Positions 26,080 to 34,630 of a stretch of DNA of 64,000 nucleotides are shown piece after piece (position 1 is the stretch's first letter; every line of letters starts with the position of its first letter). The notes under the pieces were generated by a model that was not told where the DNA came from, searched no databases, and saw nothing but the letters and a program-made list of their open reading frames with translations. The stretch comes from Euryarchaeota archaeon UBA558 (GTDB taxonomy: Archaea > Thermoplasmatota > Poseidoniia > Poseidoniales > Thalassarchaeaceae): assembly GCA_002507175.1 (NCBI GenBank), contig DAZE01000008.1:62713-126712 (forward strand), in the 5' to 3' direction. The position numbers and the translations under genes were made by a program.

Positions 26080-26553
26080 ATGTCAATTAGATCGATTCAC
26101 GTGAAAGTAATCGCATCCGCAATCGACGACATAGAACTAATCAGTAATGCGGTGTCCAGTTTGCTTCACAAAGAAGCAGAACTAGAAATCACAACTAGCA
26201 AATCATACCACGGTGCAAAGCAAACTACCATTGAAGGATCGGCCAAGAGAAGGAGGGATGTGAAGCAAGTCGCAAATAATTTTCCTCGATCCTTTTTCAA
26301 TGAGCTAATAAACAACGAGCTTGAACAAAGGATAGACGATTCGAAATTTCTACATTTCCGGTTAGACTTGCAAGAATTTGTCAAAGGTAATATCATCCTC
26401 GTGAGAGGAGATAGAAGGCGGCATCCAGTCAAGGTCAGAATGAAAATCGAATCGTACCCTGGCCAGGATCCTCTGATTGAGGCAACAAAATTCCTGAGTG
26501 GTTTAGCAACACAAACTACAGAGAAAGACGAGCCTTCAATAACTGGGTCATGA
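26080..26553 (+). CDS. DUF54/L5-related RNA-binding domain protein
   Basis: 157 residues from ATG 26080 (MSIRSIHVKVIASAIDDIEL). Matches the small archaeal RNA-binding family related to ribosomal protein L5 (DUF54): VIASAIDDIELISNAVSSLL, a central KSYHGAKQTTIEG, and RLDLQEFVKGNIIL towards the end. Family members sit near exosome or ribosome genes; the specific RNA is not known. The TATA box 26 bases upstream favours this start over the ATG at 26068. Divergent from eS1. The ferredoxin gene begins 11 bases after its stop. Confidence 0.8.
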   Translation: MSIRSIHVKVIASAIDDIELISNAVSSLLHKEAELEITTSKSYHGAKQTTIEGSAKRRRDVKQVANNFPRSFFNELINNELEQRIDDSKFLHFRLDLQEFVKGNIILVRGDRRRHPVKVRMKIESYPGQDPLIEATKFLSGLATQTTEKDEPSITGS

Positions 26554-26564
26554 TACGGACCATT

Positions 26565-26843
26565 ATGCCCCACGTAGTGACTGAAGCTTGTGTGAAGCAC
26601 AAGTACCAAGATTGCGTTGCTGTTTGTCCAGTCGAGGCTTTTCGTGAAGCTGACGATTACTTGGTTATAGATCCTGATGAATGCATAGATTGTGCTGCAT
26701 GCGTCACAGAATGCCCAGTCGAGGCCATATTCGCAGACACTGATGTCCCTGAAGACCAGGAATCATGGATCGAGAGGAACGAGGAAGAGTCTCCGGACTT
26801 GCCGATAGCAGAAGGCGATTCGCCAGTACTTGCGAGTGACTAG
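26565..26843 (+). CDS. fdxA: 7Fe-type ferredoxin
   Basis: About 92 residues from ATG 26565 (MPHVVTEACVKHKYQDC). First cluster: C-x7-C-x3-CP (ACVKHKYQDCVAVCP), where the usual second Cys is His, as in 3Fe-4S sites of FdxA-type proteins. Second cluster: CIDCAACVTECPVEA, a full CxxCxxCxxxCP [4Fe-4S] site. The acidic C-terminal tail is typical of seven-iron ferredoxins. An ATG five codons earlier overlaps the previous stop and is less likely. It lies 11 bp upstream of pdxS, with which it forms an operon. Confidence 0.9.
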   Translation: MPHVVTEACVKHKYQDCVAVCPVEAFREADDYLVIDPDECIDCAACVTECPVEAIFADTDVPEDQESWIERNEEESPDLPIAEGDSPVLASD

Positions 26844-26854
26844 GAGGAGATCTT

Positions 26855-27835
26855 ATGGCTTCGATTGACCTAGGTTCCATGAAGCATGGCCAAGAACTTC
26901 TAAAACGTGGTTTTGCCACTATGCAAGAGGGTGGCGTCATAATGGACGTCGTTAATGCGGAGGAGGCTGCAATTGCCGAAGAATCTGGTGCTGTGGCAGT
27001 AATGGCATTGGAACGAGTCCCTGCCGACATAAGATCAGCCGGAGGCGTGGCTAGAATGAGTCACCCGGACATGATCAAAGGTATATTGGAAACGACCACC
27101 ATCCCAGTAATGGCGAAGGCAAGGATTGGGCATGAAGATGAGGCTAGAGTCCTACAGTCCTTGGGTGTCGATATGATCGATGAATCAGAGGTTTTGACAC
27201 CTGCTGATCCATTCTACCACATCAACAAGAAGGCCTTCGATATACCCTTCGTTTGCGGTTGTACGAACCTAGGCGAGGCAGTCAGAAGGATCTCTGAGGG
27301 TGCAGCAATGATTCGAACAAAAGGCGAGGCTGGTACTGGAAATGTCGTAAGTGCAGTGCAACACTCAAGAATCGTGACAGCCGAAATCGAGCACCTCAGA
27401 GAATCCGATAATTTCGAATCTATTGTTGATGTAATTATGGAAGGATATCATCGGGTAAAGTCCGCTACGAGTCTTGGATTTATACCCAAAATGACTCCTT
27501 TTGGATCTATGGATGATCTCCGCAGAGAAGTAGAATCCGTAACTGAGGATGTCAAGGAACTAGGTCGCCTACCAGTAGTCACGTTTTCTGCAGGTGGGAT
27601 ATCTACTCCCGCGGATGCTGCTTTGATGATGAGGCAAGGAATGGATGGCGTTTTTGTCGGTTCTGGCATCTTCAAGTCCTCAGACCCCCAACGTACTGCC
27701 GAAGCCATAGTATTGGCCACCCACTCTTACAACGATCCCGAAGCGGTGGCTGAGGCATCGGCAATGATTGGGGAGCCTATGCCGGGCCTAGAGATAGAGA
27801 CATTGGCCGTCAGAATGGAAGATAGAGGCTGGTAA
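26855..27835 (+). CDS. pdxS: Pyridoxal 5'-phosphate synthase lyase subunit PdxS
   Basis: 326 residues. Condenses ribose 5-phosphate, glyceraldehyde 3-phosphate and ammonia into PLP. Catalytic Lys88 lies in IPVMAKARIGH, the second Lys in IRTKGEAGTGN, and the TIM-barrel phosphate site in FSAGGISTPADAALMMRQGMDGVFVGSGIF. Strong ribosome binding site (AGGAGGAG). The glutaminase partner PdxT is not in this window. It is co-transcribed with the ferredoxin gene and converges tail to tail with the coiled-coil gene (one base apart). Confidence 0.97.
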   Translation: MASIDLGSMKHGQELLKRGFATMQEGGVIMDVVNAEEAAIAEESGAVAVMALERVPADIRSAGGVARMSHPDMIKGILETTTIPVMAKARIGHEDEARVLQSLGVDMIDESEVLTPADPFYHINKKAFDIPFVCGCTNLGEAVRRISEGAAMIRTKGEAGTGNVVSAVQHSRIVTAEIEHLRESDNFESIVDVIMEGYHRVKSATSLGFIPKMTPFGSMDDLRREVESVTEDVKELGRLPVVTFSAGGISTPADAALMMRQGMDGVFVGSGIFKSSDPQRTAEAIVLATHSYNDPEAVAEASAMIGEPMPGLEIETLAVRMEDRGW

Positions 27836-27836
27836 A

Positions 27837-28826
27837 TTATCTACCACGTCTCGGCCTGATACTACGCCGACTTGATTTTCGACCAAGTGAGGTAGAAGTC
27901 GTCCTCCTCTGATCCTCCTCCCCTGTGCCACCCAGTGTAATTGCTCCAGATGAAAGCAACATATCAGCGAGACTGTCGGCCATTTCTTCAGACTCCGATG
28001 GTTTGGTGAGCATCTTCTTGGCCTGAATATTGTATTCTTCTATAGATCTTTTTTGATCGTCTTCTTGCTCTTTCAGCTCATTTTTTATCTCGTCTACTTC
28101 CGAGTAGAGTTCCATCAATACAGAATGTACTTCATCTGCTGATTTCCTGTTTGAAACGAAAATGGCATGATACCTGTCTCCCTCGGACCTGAGGAAATCT
28201 CTCTCCTCAAAAAGGGGCTTTATCTCATTCCAAATCTCGTCTGCCTTCTCATGGCATTCAATCATCATTTTATGTTCCGCGTCTGCTTCTGCTTTGAGTG
28301 TCAGGATGCTACCGTCAAGATCCTTCAGGTCTAACTTGATAATGGAATTCTCCTGTACTTCTGGCAACAAGGCATTCCTTTTCGCCCTTAGGAGTTTTAG
28401 TTGTTTCAGTAGTTTATTCTCTTTGTCTAGGCTTAACCTACCATCAGTCATTATTCTATCTTCTATGTTCGATATCTCTGATTCAGTTTCAGCCAGTTGA
28501 ATTACAGAGGATCTCGAATTTCTGTCATCTTCCTTCTTACCACGACTCTTACCGATCAATTCCCTTATTCTATTTTGTATCTCGTCCCTTCTACCACGAT
28601 GTTGCTTTGCAATCTCACGAATGGACTTTTGTTCTTCCATTTTTTCGTTTATCTGATCTTTGATTTCCTTGCCTTGGGCTTGTACGCCATCTCTGCTCTC
28701 TGCAGATGACCGAGCTTCGTCACTGTACGAGTTGCGCTGGTTTCTGAGTCGTTTCGCTTTGGTTTCCATAGCATGAAGTCTAGTCCTGAGGTCTTCATTC
28801 TCTGGAGATGCGTCAGTACTGTCCAC
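27837..28826 (-). CDS. Long coiled-coil protein A (COG1340-like)
   Basis: 329 residues, almost entirely helical and charged. Heptad-rich coiled coil about 10-275, with SEISNIEDRIMTDGRLSLDKENKLLKQLKLL (around 118-148) matching the conserved segment of archaeal COG1340-type coiled-coil proteins. A short conserved C-terminal patch ADMLLSSGAITLGG (about 288-301) recurs in the proteins at 33705 and 34631. The tail is basic (RKSSRRSIRPRRGR), suggesting nucleic-acid or membrane contact. No enzymatic motif. It lies downstream of, and on the same strand as, the membrane-protein/regulator/zinc-ribbon genes, and is probably the last gene of that unit. Confidence 0.7.
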   Translation of the reverse strand: MDSTDASPENEDLRTRLHAMETKAKRLRNQRNSYSDEARSSAESRDGVQAQGKEIKDQINEKMEEQKSIREIAKQHRGRRDEIQNRIRELIGKSRGKKEDDRNSRSSVIQLAETESEISNIEDRIMTDGRLSLDKENKLLKQLKLLRAKRNALLPEVQENSIIKLDLKDLDGSILTLKAEADAEHKMMIECHEKADEIWNEIKPLFEERDFLRSEGDRYHAIFVSNRKSADEVHSVLMELYSEVDEIKNELKEQEDDQKRSIEEYNIQAKKMLTKPSESEEMADSLADMLLSSGAITLGGTGEEDQRRTTSTSLGRKSSRRSIRPRRGR

Positions 28827-28864
28827 GAGTGACCCTAAGGGATTGTATTATTGAAGGGATTGCA

Positions 28865-30361
28865 TCATGAAAGTATTGGCAATATTGCGCTAATTGCAGA
28901 GATGGCTGGTATCATCGCTGTGAATATGGCTGTCACGATCATACCAGAACCCAAGCCCCTTCTGAAACGTGTTGTTAGATCTGCCCTAGATTGAACGTTT
29001 AAGACGCGCCCATTTACGAGGCTACCGTTTGTATCCTCCAATCTGATTGACACCGTGGCCTCTCCGAAAACGCTTGGTATCAATGATTGCCAAACAATCG
29101 TGCTTTTCCCTAGGATCTCAATCTGACGATCAACATTGTCCTTTGAGGATATTTTAGACGGTGGTATCGTCAATCTGTAGATTCCCTCCTTAGGTCTGAA
29201 ATCAGGTGTTTGGACGCGTAATATGAGATCTAGGGGTTCTTTTCCTCGATTCAATATCATAGCCATTAAATTGGTCCTACCCCTTGCTAGGTTTTCTATG
29301 TCCACGTCAAACCAAACATCACCAAATGTGTTTCCTACCTGTTGTCGTCGCATACGATCGTAAAGCCTGAAAAAAGGTGAACATGATGTTGCAGAGTGCG
29401 AAAGTAGCCTTACCCAGGTGGTTTCACCTAATTCATCATGATTGAACAATTCATCTATGGTTTCTCCATCGATGTAATTCAACAACCTGTTTCTCATTTC
29501 AGCATCATCAATAGCAGTTTGTGCTCTAAGGTGGAGTAAATGCAGAAGATTCTCTTGGAATGTAATCATGTCCAATGATGGCAATCTAGCAGAAATATCT
29601 CTGAGATGAAGTGACATACGAGAATGGAGAAGTGGGTCAGCATGTGCCCTTACGAGGTCGAGGAAGGGGTCAGACAGGAGTGTTTTGTGAACTGCTGGTT
29701 GGTATGTGTCCAGAAGACCCCATGGCTCCAATGTGTTGAATGAAACAAGAGGAGCTGTGACCTGTAGGCCCAGAGATGCAAGTATAGTGGAGAGGGCAAT
29801 GATTGTGAACGCGGCTTGAAACTCATTCAAGAAAGGATTAAGGGACAATGCGACCAATATCAAACTTGATAGTAATACTGTTATCCTACCTCTCAAAATC
29901 CTTCGTGTCACATCGAAAATCCTCCTTACCTCTGCATATCCGTGAGAGTTGTTCATTGCCATTCCTTGTTGGAACAATTTCCGCTCGTGTTCATCGAACA
30001 TCGAGATGTTCAATCTAAGACTAACGAAGAGAATTAGGATCAGGAAGAGGTTGGCTATTATTATGAAAATGGACAAGAGCAAAAGGAATACTGAGATGTC
30101 TAAACCTGTTTGGGACTGGAGTCCATCGGACCACCAACTTGGTGAGGTTTCGGCATAAGCGACTGAGGATCCGAGAACCAGGAGTAGAACCGCAGGGGTT
30201 AGGAAGTCCATACGTAGACCGCCGGTTATGAAAAGTCTCTCTAACCTTAGTACAATCTGATGTAGATTTTTCTCCCTTTCTGTTCTGCCAATTGGTGAAT
30301 CGTCTTCTTGATTCTGTTGCATAATCGACGCATTTTCTTGGTCCGTTGATTCTTCTTCCAT
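28865..30361 (-). CDS. Multi-pass membrane protein of the coiled-coil cluster
   Basis: 498 residues. Acidic N-terminus, then helices at about 51-69, 88-112, 155-172 and 178-200, a long soluble region (about 215-470), and a final hydrophobic helix at the C-terminus (GSGMIVTAIFTAMIPAISAISAILPIL). The soluble part has an alpha-helical first half (RAHADPLLHSRMSLHLRDISARLPS) and a beta-rich second half with GEATVSIRLEDTNGSLVNGRV, resembling an immunoglobulin-like fold. No known family. Two bases from the regulator gene upstream and 38 bp from coiled-coil A downstream, so probably one operon. Confidence 0.65.
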   Translation of the reverse strand: MEEESTDQENASIMQQNQEDDSPIGRTEREKNLHQIVLRLERLFITGGLRMDFLTPAVLLLVLGSSVAYAETSPSWWSDGLQSQTGLDISVFLLLLSIFIIIANLFLILILFVSLRLNISMFDEHERKLFQQGMAMNNSHGYAEVRRIFDVTRRILRGRITVLLSSLILVALSLNPFLNEFQAAFTIIALSTILASLGLQVTAPLVSFNTLEPWGLLDTYQPAVHKTLLSDPFLDLVRAHADPLLHSRMSLHLRDISARLPSLDMITFQENLLHLLHLRAQTAIDDAEMRNRLLNYIDGETIDELFNHDELGETTWVRLLSHSATSCSPFFRLYDRMRRQQVGNTFGDVWFDVDIENLARGRTNLMAMILNRGKEPLDLILRVQTPDFRPKEGIYRLTIPPSKISSKDNVDRQIEILGKSTIVWQSLIPSVFGEATVSIRLEDTNGSLVNGRVLNVQSRADLTTRFRRGLGSGMIVTAIFTAMIPAISAISAILPILS

Positions 30362-30363
30362 CT

Positions 30364-31011
30364 CTAATCACCCTGACGGACCATTATGCAAAACATCGTA
30401 TTAGTGTCTAGAGAATATTCTGTACCGTCTATTTTTATTCCGGTTTCTGTTCTCTCAAGCTTAGAACCGATTCGGATGCCGATCGTGGATAATTCTCCAA
30501 GGTTAGAGTTAGCCAGTTTCAATGAATAAATAATTCCTTCAGTTCCAGTTTCCATATCAAAAGCATTTGTCGTGATTCGGATGTCGGTTTTTCTTCTTTC
30601 AATATCAGATATTTTTCTCCCATCTAGTGTCTCGGATGGGAACCCTAGGGCCTTGTCTAATTCATACTCTGATTCTTGGTCAAGGTGGTGTTCAAAGTCA
30701 GCAGCTAATCTGCGTGCTCTAGAAGTTATACCTGCGACATCTGTTAGTAGGATCTCAATCAGAAGTTGCCTTCGTTTGACTTTGTTGGCAAGGACGAAAC
30801 CCTGTGATGTGAGTCTGGAGCCCCTGTAGGGTATGTGTGTGATTAGCTCCCTGGAGGCCAATTTTTTCAACATCTCTGTCACAGAAGCAGGACTGACTTC
30901 GAGACTTTTCGCCAAGTCGCTTGTTTTTACAATTGTAGATGGGTCCTCCTCGAAAACCTCCAATACTCGCTTCAAGTACTGTTCCTCGCCCTTAGAGAGA
31001 TCTACACTCAT
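30364..31011 (-). CDS. DtxR/MntR-family transcription regulator
   Basis: 215 residues. N-terminal winged helix (about 8-75): TSDLAKSLEVSPASVTEMLKKLASRELITHIPYRGSRLTSQG is the typical DtxR recognition region. The dimerisation domain contains ADFEHHLDQESEYELDKALGFPSETLDGRKI, with the EH pair used for metal in family members. The C-terminal ~70 residues are beta-rich and could be the FeoA/SH3-like domain (SNLGELSTIGIRIGSKLE). Likely binds DNA in response to a divalent metal. Its start overlaps the upstream gene by four bases (31008-31011), so it is co-expressed with the membrane proteins it may control. Confidence 0.83.
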   Translation of the reverse strand: MSVDLSKGEEQYLKRVLEVFEEDPSTIVKTSDLAKSLEVSPASVTEMLKKLASRELITHIPYRGSRLTSQGFVLANKVKRRQLLIEILLTDVAGITSRARRLAADFEHHLDQESEYELDKALGFPSETLDGRKISDIERRKTDIRITTNAFDMETGTEGIIYSLKLANSNLGELSTIGIRIGSKLERTETGIKIDGTEYSLDTNTMFCIMVRQGD

Positions 31012-32801
31012 GCTGAATCCTCCACAGTTGCCTCAAAGGTACACTTGCAAGCAGGGCATCTCGCCATAACGGGCCTACGACTCAAAGGTACCTTAAGTGC
31101 TTGAGCGCATTGAGGGCAACTTATGATGTCACTGGAGGAAGAAGCCTTCAATTCCGTTCCTTTGATGATGGAATTTTCCTTTTGATTCAGTGTATCTGTT
31201 GTTTGTCCTGTAGGTGGGTTATTCACTGTTGAACATGCCGGGCATCTTACGTTTTGCTCCAACTTGCTGTGATAAAGTTGCAAGCCGCAGTTTGAACACT
31301 TAGTAGTCAGGTCCTTCGGAACCTTGGGGTCTTCCCCCACGAAGTTTGTTGTGGTTACCTCGGTATTCAAAGTCCTCATCACCAGTATAGTAAGTAGAAG
31401 GACGACCACCCCCATTACGGAGCCAATTATCGCTGCTTGTAATTGGAATGGCAATTCGAAACCACCATCATCTTCGGATTCAGGTGTATATTGAACAGTT
31501 GTAGTGTATGTGCCTAAGTTTGATTTGTAGACAAGCTGAATTTCACCCGGTGTACCCCCAAGAAATTGAGAAAATGTGATAGTGGAGGAGTATTCGTCTG
31601 ATGGAATTATTTCGGGTACTTGTTTTGAGGATATAATTCTCCCATCCACTACCCAGATGGCCTCAATTATGCCGTTGTTCAATGTGGATGTACCGGTATT
31701 CTTGATTGTAAAGGAAATAGCTTGGAAAGGAGAGTCATTCCCAATGGGGATAAATTCCCCAATCAAATTGGCATCTGTGAGTAGCGGCTCGAGAACTATT
31801 TTCTCAGTGGCCCTCTCTCCTGACCAGCCTATTGGTTCGGCATAGACATCCATTTCCCCAGAATAGTCCCCTGGAACAGGGAGAATAAAAGATTGTAATC
31901 CAGGCATCATTGAGGCAATCACCTGTGGCGACTGGGTATTGAAACCACCTGAAATAGAAGGAGTGGCGGAGATCCTCAATTCCCTATCCCTTCCCTCAGA
32001 CAATAGGACTGAAACCTCCAATGAGTCCAACTCAGCATCGTGTATAACAGAAGTAATTATCAGAGTCTGTGTGGGTAAAACCGCCACCTCTATTGAGTCA
32101 GATAGCAAATGGGAGACTCCTATTCCGTCTCCAATGACTGCCCAATGTACTGTAGTTAAACCGGTGTTATCCACATTGATGCTTGCCTCCAACTCTTTTG
32201 ATGATCCAGGTTTGATAACAACTGGTGATCCTGTCGATTGATCACCACCGGAAATAAGCTTGAGGTAGGGAGAAACAGTCCTATCGCCCCTGTTATGAAC
32301 GAGTGCAGATAAAGTGAGGAAATCACCCTCATGCAGAGGTTCTCCCTGAAGAGCGACACCCAGTTGCCCTGCAGGTACAAGGTCAAGTGGATTGGGGTCT
32401 GCGCGGAAATCGATGCTGTCGGTTCTGCTACTAGGGAAAAGTCTGAGATGAATTTCAAAAAGGCCGGTAGAGTTTATCGGGATGCCAACATTTGTTCTTT
32501 CCAGATTTTCCCCTTCACTAACCTCGTCATTTTGGAGCAGTGTCCAAATTCCATCGTGTTTCATCCACAGCTCCCATCTTTCATCATTCTCCATATTTTC
32601 TTGATCGACGGAAAAACCTACAATGACTATGTCACCAATAACAGTAATTGAACCGTTCTCCGAGATTTCGTCAGTTATCCCGTTTCTTGTTTCAATGTCC
32701 CATTGTGCTATGGGTGGTTGGTTGGACTGACCATATATGCTTACGCTTCCGACGACCAATAGTGTGGCCAATATAGCCGGGCCCAGCCAGAGTCTACGCA
32801 C
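31008..32801 (-). CDS. Surface protein with CARDB-like domains, one TM helix and cytoplasmic zinc ribbons
   Basis: 597 residues. Signal peptide (LWLGPAILATLLVVGSVSIYG, 4-24), then about 410 residues of extracytoplasmic beta domains. LSALVHNRGDRTVSPYLKL and ISFTIKNTGTSTLNNGIIEA are CARDB-type patterns. A transmembrane helix lies near 450-470. On the cytoplasmic side are two zinc ribbons: CSNCGLQLYHSKLEQNVRCPAC (about 501-522) and CPQCAQALKVPLSRRPVMARCPAC (about 565-588). This would couple an outside beta domain to an inside metal-binding tail. It is the first gene of the leftward arm, divergent from the coiled-coil trio across a 90-bp region with a perfect inverted repeat. Confidence 0.72.
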   Translation of the reverse strand: MRRLWLGPAILATLLVVGSVSIYGQSNQPPIAQWDIETRNGITDEISENGSITVIGDIVIVGFSVDQENMENDERWELWMKHDGIWTLLQNDEVSEGENLERTNVGIPINSTGLFEIHLRLFPSSRTDSIDFRADPNPLDLVPAGQLGVALQGEPLHEGDFLTLSALVHNRGDRTVSPYLKLISGGDQSTGSPVVIKPGSSKELEASINVDNTGLTTVHWAVIGDGIGVSHLLSDSIEVAVLPTQTLIITSVIHDAELDSLEVSVLLSEGRDRELRISATPSISGGFNTQSPQVIASMMPGLQSFILPVPGDYSGEMDVYAEPIGWSGERATEKIVLEPLLTDANLIGEFIPIGNDSPFQAISFTIKNTGTSTLNNGIIEAIWVVDGRIISSKQVPEIIPSDEYSSTITFSQFLGGTPGEIQLVYKSNLGTYTTTVQYTPESEDDGGFELPFQLQAAIIGSVMGVVVLLLTILVMRTLNTEVTTTNFVGEDPKVPKDLTTKCSNCGLQLYHSKLEQNVRCPACSTVNNPPTGQTTDTLNQKENSIIKGTELKASSSSDIISCPQCAQALKVPLSRRPVMARCPACKCTFEATVEDSA

Positions 32802-32808
32802 GGGCTTC

Positions 32809-32874
32809 TTCCGTGCTTAACCCGTTTCAAATCGACGGCTAAAAGAACCACTATCGTGCAGTTTAAGCACGGAA
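32809..32874. promoter_or_regulatory. Perfect 12-bp inverted repeat in the divergent promoter region
   Basis: TTCCGTGCTTAA at 32809-32820 and its exact reverse complement TTAAGCACGGAA at 32863-32874, 42 bp apart, occupy most of the 89 bp between the divergent genes at 32801 and 32891. The right copy overlaps TTTAAG at 32862-32867, about 26 bases before GTG 32891, where an archaeal TATA box would be expected. This suggests an operator at both promoters, perhaps for the DtxR-type regulator at 30364. Confidence 0.55.
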
Positions 32875-32890
32875 TGTCTGAGCGCCAAAC

Positions 32891-33712
32891 GTGACTGACC
32901 TCGAAAGCGTGGGGCCAACCCCAATTGAAATGGCAAAATCCTTGCTGGCTAGAAGAATAATGCTAAAGGAAGCACTGCCCGGTATTATACGTAATCTTCA
33001 GGCAGAGGAGGAGTCTATTCTACCTAAATTGAAACGAGGCGTAGATCGACATGAAAAGTCGAATAAATTAGTCTCAGAACTGAAATCAAAGAGAGACGCC
33101 CTCCAAAAGGAAGCAGCACTAATTTTGAAGGATGTAAAATCTCTTAGAACGAAGATTGAGGAATCCGGCGGTATGATAAGGTTAGATCCAAATTGGGCCA
33201 AAGAAAAACTGGAAGAAAAATTGATTGACATAGAGACCAGGATAGAAACTCAAGCTCTAGACCACAAAGCCGAACGCAAATTGATATCTATCAGATCGGC
33301 ATTGTTGAAAGAAAATGAACAATGGCTACAGTCAAGAAGGGATTCTAATCCATTGATGGTCGAGTACGTTCAAAAAAGAAGAGAAATGTCACGGTTATTC
33401 AAGGATGCAGATAAGTTTCACAGCAGGATGATTGACCTAGTAGAGAAAGGGCAACCACTTCACGTGAAAAGGCAGGAATTGGAACGTGAACATACGGAAA
33501 TTAGGAAGCAACTGGATAGGGCCAAGGAACTAGAATCACAATCCGAGGCATCGGTGGCTTATTGGGATAATGTAGTAAAAATAGGGTTTGAGAAAGGTGG
33601 CGGTGCTGATCTTTTACGAAACTCAATGACTGTGAAATCAGGAGGAATGACGTCTTTTGCGAGAAAGGCCGGTAAAAAAGAAGCAAGGAATGGAGGTGGA
33701 GAAGATGAATAA
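32891..33712 (+). CDS. Long coiled-coil protein B
   Basis: 273 residues from GTG 32891. Nearly all charged helix, with coiled coil over about 25-235. KLEEKLIDIETRIETQALDHKAERKLISIRSALLK (about 103-137) aligns with the conserved segment of protein A. The C-terminus (GGADLLRNSMTVKSGGMTSFARKAGKK) is a looser version of the end patch found in A, C and D, followed by a Gly/acidic tail. No enzymatic motif. First of three same-strand coiled-coil genes. A six-codon frame (ATG 32874 to TGA, overlapping this start) precedes it. The next gene starts inside its last codons. Confidence 0.7.
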   Translation: MTDLESVGPTPIEMAKSLLARRIMLKEALPGIIRNLQAEEESILPKLKRGVDRHEKSNKLVSELKSKRDALQKEAALILKDVKSLRTKIEESGGMIRLDPNWAKEKLEEKLIDIETRIETQALDHKAERKLISIRSALLKENEQWLQSRRDSNPLMVEYVQKRREMSRLFKDADKFHSRMIDLVEKGQPLHVKRQELEREHTEIRKQLDRAKELESQSEASVAYWDNVVKIGFEKGGGADLLRNSMTVKSGGMTSFARKAGKKEARNGGGEDE

Positions 33713-34577
33713 GGAAGGGATACCAACACCGCCCAAGGAAATAGAAGCCAAAATATCCCAATTAAAAGATAAGAGGGGGTCATTAAGAGACGAGAGAGCA
33801 ATGCTTGTTGAATCAGTACGGGGCATGCGAGCTTCAGCATCCGAATCTCGTGAGAAGTCCACTTCAAGGAGAAAGCACCTCAATCATTTTCATGAAATCA
33901 AAAAAAGTGCCGATGCTGCAAAAAAGGAACGGGATGCGATAAACTTGGCTGTTCCACCTCCCGTATCTGTACTTGAAAAGTGGTCCTCCAAGAGTTTGAA
34001 GAAATTACAGGGTGTGAATAACGATCTAACGACAATGCCTACTCTGACGCGAGAGATACGGGAGTTTAGTAGATATTTTGAATTAATAGCTGCCATAGAA
34101 GTCAAGAAAAAGGGGGAGATAGCCCATACCGCTTACGTAAGGAGCATACGTTCGATGAAAGAGGTCATGGATAACCTCGAAGTAGAGCACCCAAGAAAGG
34201 AAGTAGATGTAAAAGGCAGCGATGTCATCAGAAATGAGATGAAAGAAATAAGAAAAGTTTCGAAAAAAATCGAAAAATTGGACAAAGAGATAGAAAAAAT
34301 TGGTACTGATTTAAAGAATCTCATCAATAAATCTAGGGAAATCAAAGAGCAGATTAAGATCAACAGTGCCAAGGACAGAGTCATGAGCGGCACAACTATC
34401 GCTGCAGATGATATCGCACTCCTACTTGAAAAAGGGGGAGACTTGGGCGATCTCACAGGTATTACTCAAAAGAAGAAGAAGGATTCTTCCAGAACCAATG
34501 AAAACAAACTAAAATCAAGAAAGATCGGTGCCGCACGTGGGGGGCCCAGAAAGACAAGACTGCGATCCGAAAGATAG
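33705..34577 (+). CDS. Long coiled-coil protein C
   Basis: 290 residues from ATG 33705, preceded by GGAGGTGGA four bases upstream and overlapping the stop of gene B (ATGAATAA), so translation is coupled. Coiled coil in two blocks (about 10-75 and 165-235). The C-terminal patch RVMSGTTIAADDIALLLEKGGDLGDL is close to that of protein D. The tail is strongly basic (KLKSRKIGAARGGPRKTRLRSER), like that of protein A. No enzymatic motif. Function unknown. Confidence 0.7.
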   Translation: MNKEGIPTPPKEIEAKISQLKDKRGSLRDERAMLVESVRGMRASASESREKSTSRRKHLNHFHEIKKSADAAKKERDAINLAVPPPVSVLEKWSSKSLKKLQGVNNDLTTMPTLTREIREFSRYFELIAAIEVKKKGEIAHTAYVRSIRSMKEVMDNLEVEHPRKEVDVKGSDVIRNEMKEIRKVSKKIEKLDKEIEKIGTDLKNLINKSREIKEQIKINSAKDRVMSGTTIAADDIALLLEKGGDLGDLTGITQKKKKDSSRTNENKLKSRKIGAARGGPRKTRLRSER

Positions 34578-34592
34578 CTAGAGGAACGTGCC

Positions 34593-34600
34593 TATTATAT
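34593..34600 (+). promoter_or_regulatory. TATA-like box upstream of coiled-coil gene D
   Basis: TATTATAT at 34593-34600, centred about 34 bases before ATG 34631, predicts a transcript start near 34623 and a short leader. It indicates that gene D may also be transcribed separately from B and C. Confidence 0.4.
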
Positions 34601-34630
34601 GCACAATGGCATACCGATGGCCGATAGTCA

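Noticed and set aside
32874..32894. Six-codon leader frame before coiled-coil gene B
   Set aside because: Very short and overlapping the GTG start; it could be chance, and no attenuator-like structure is evident.
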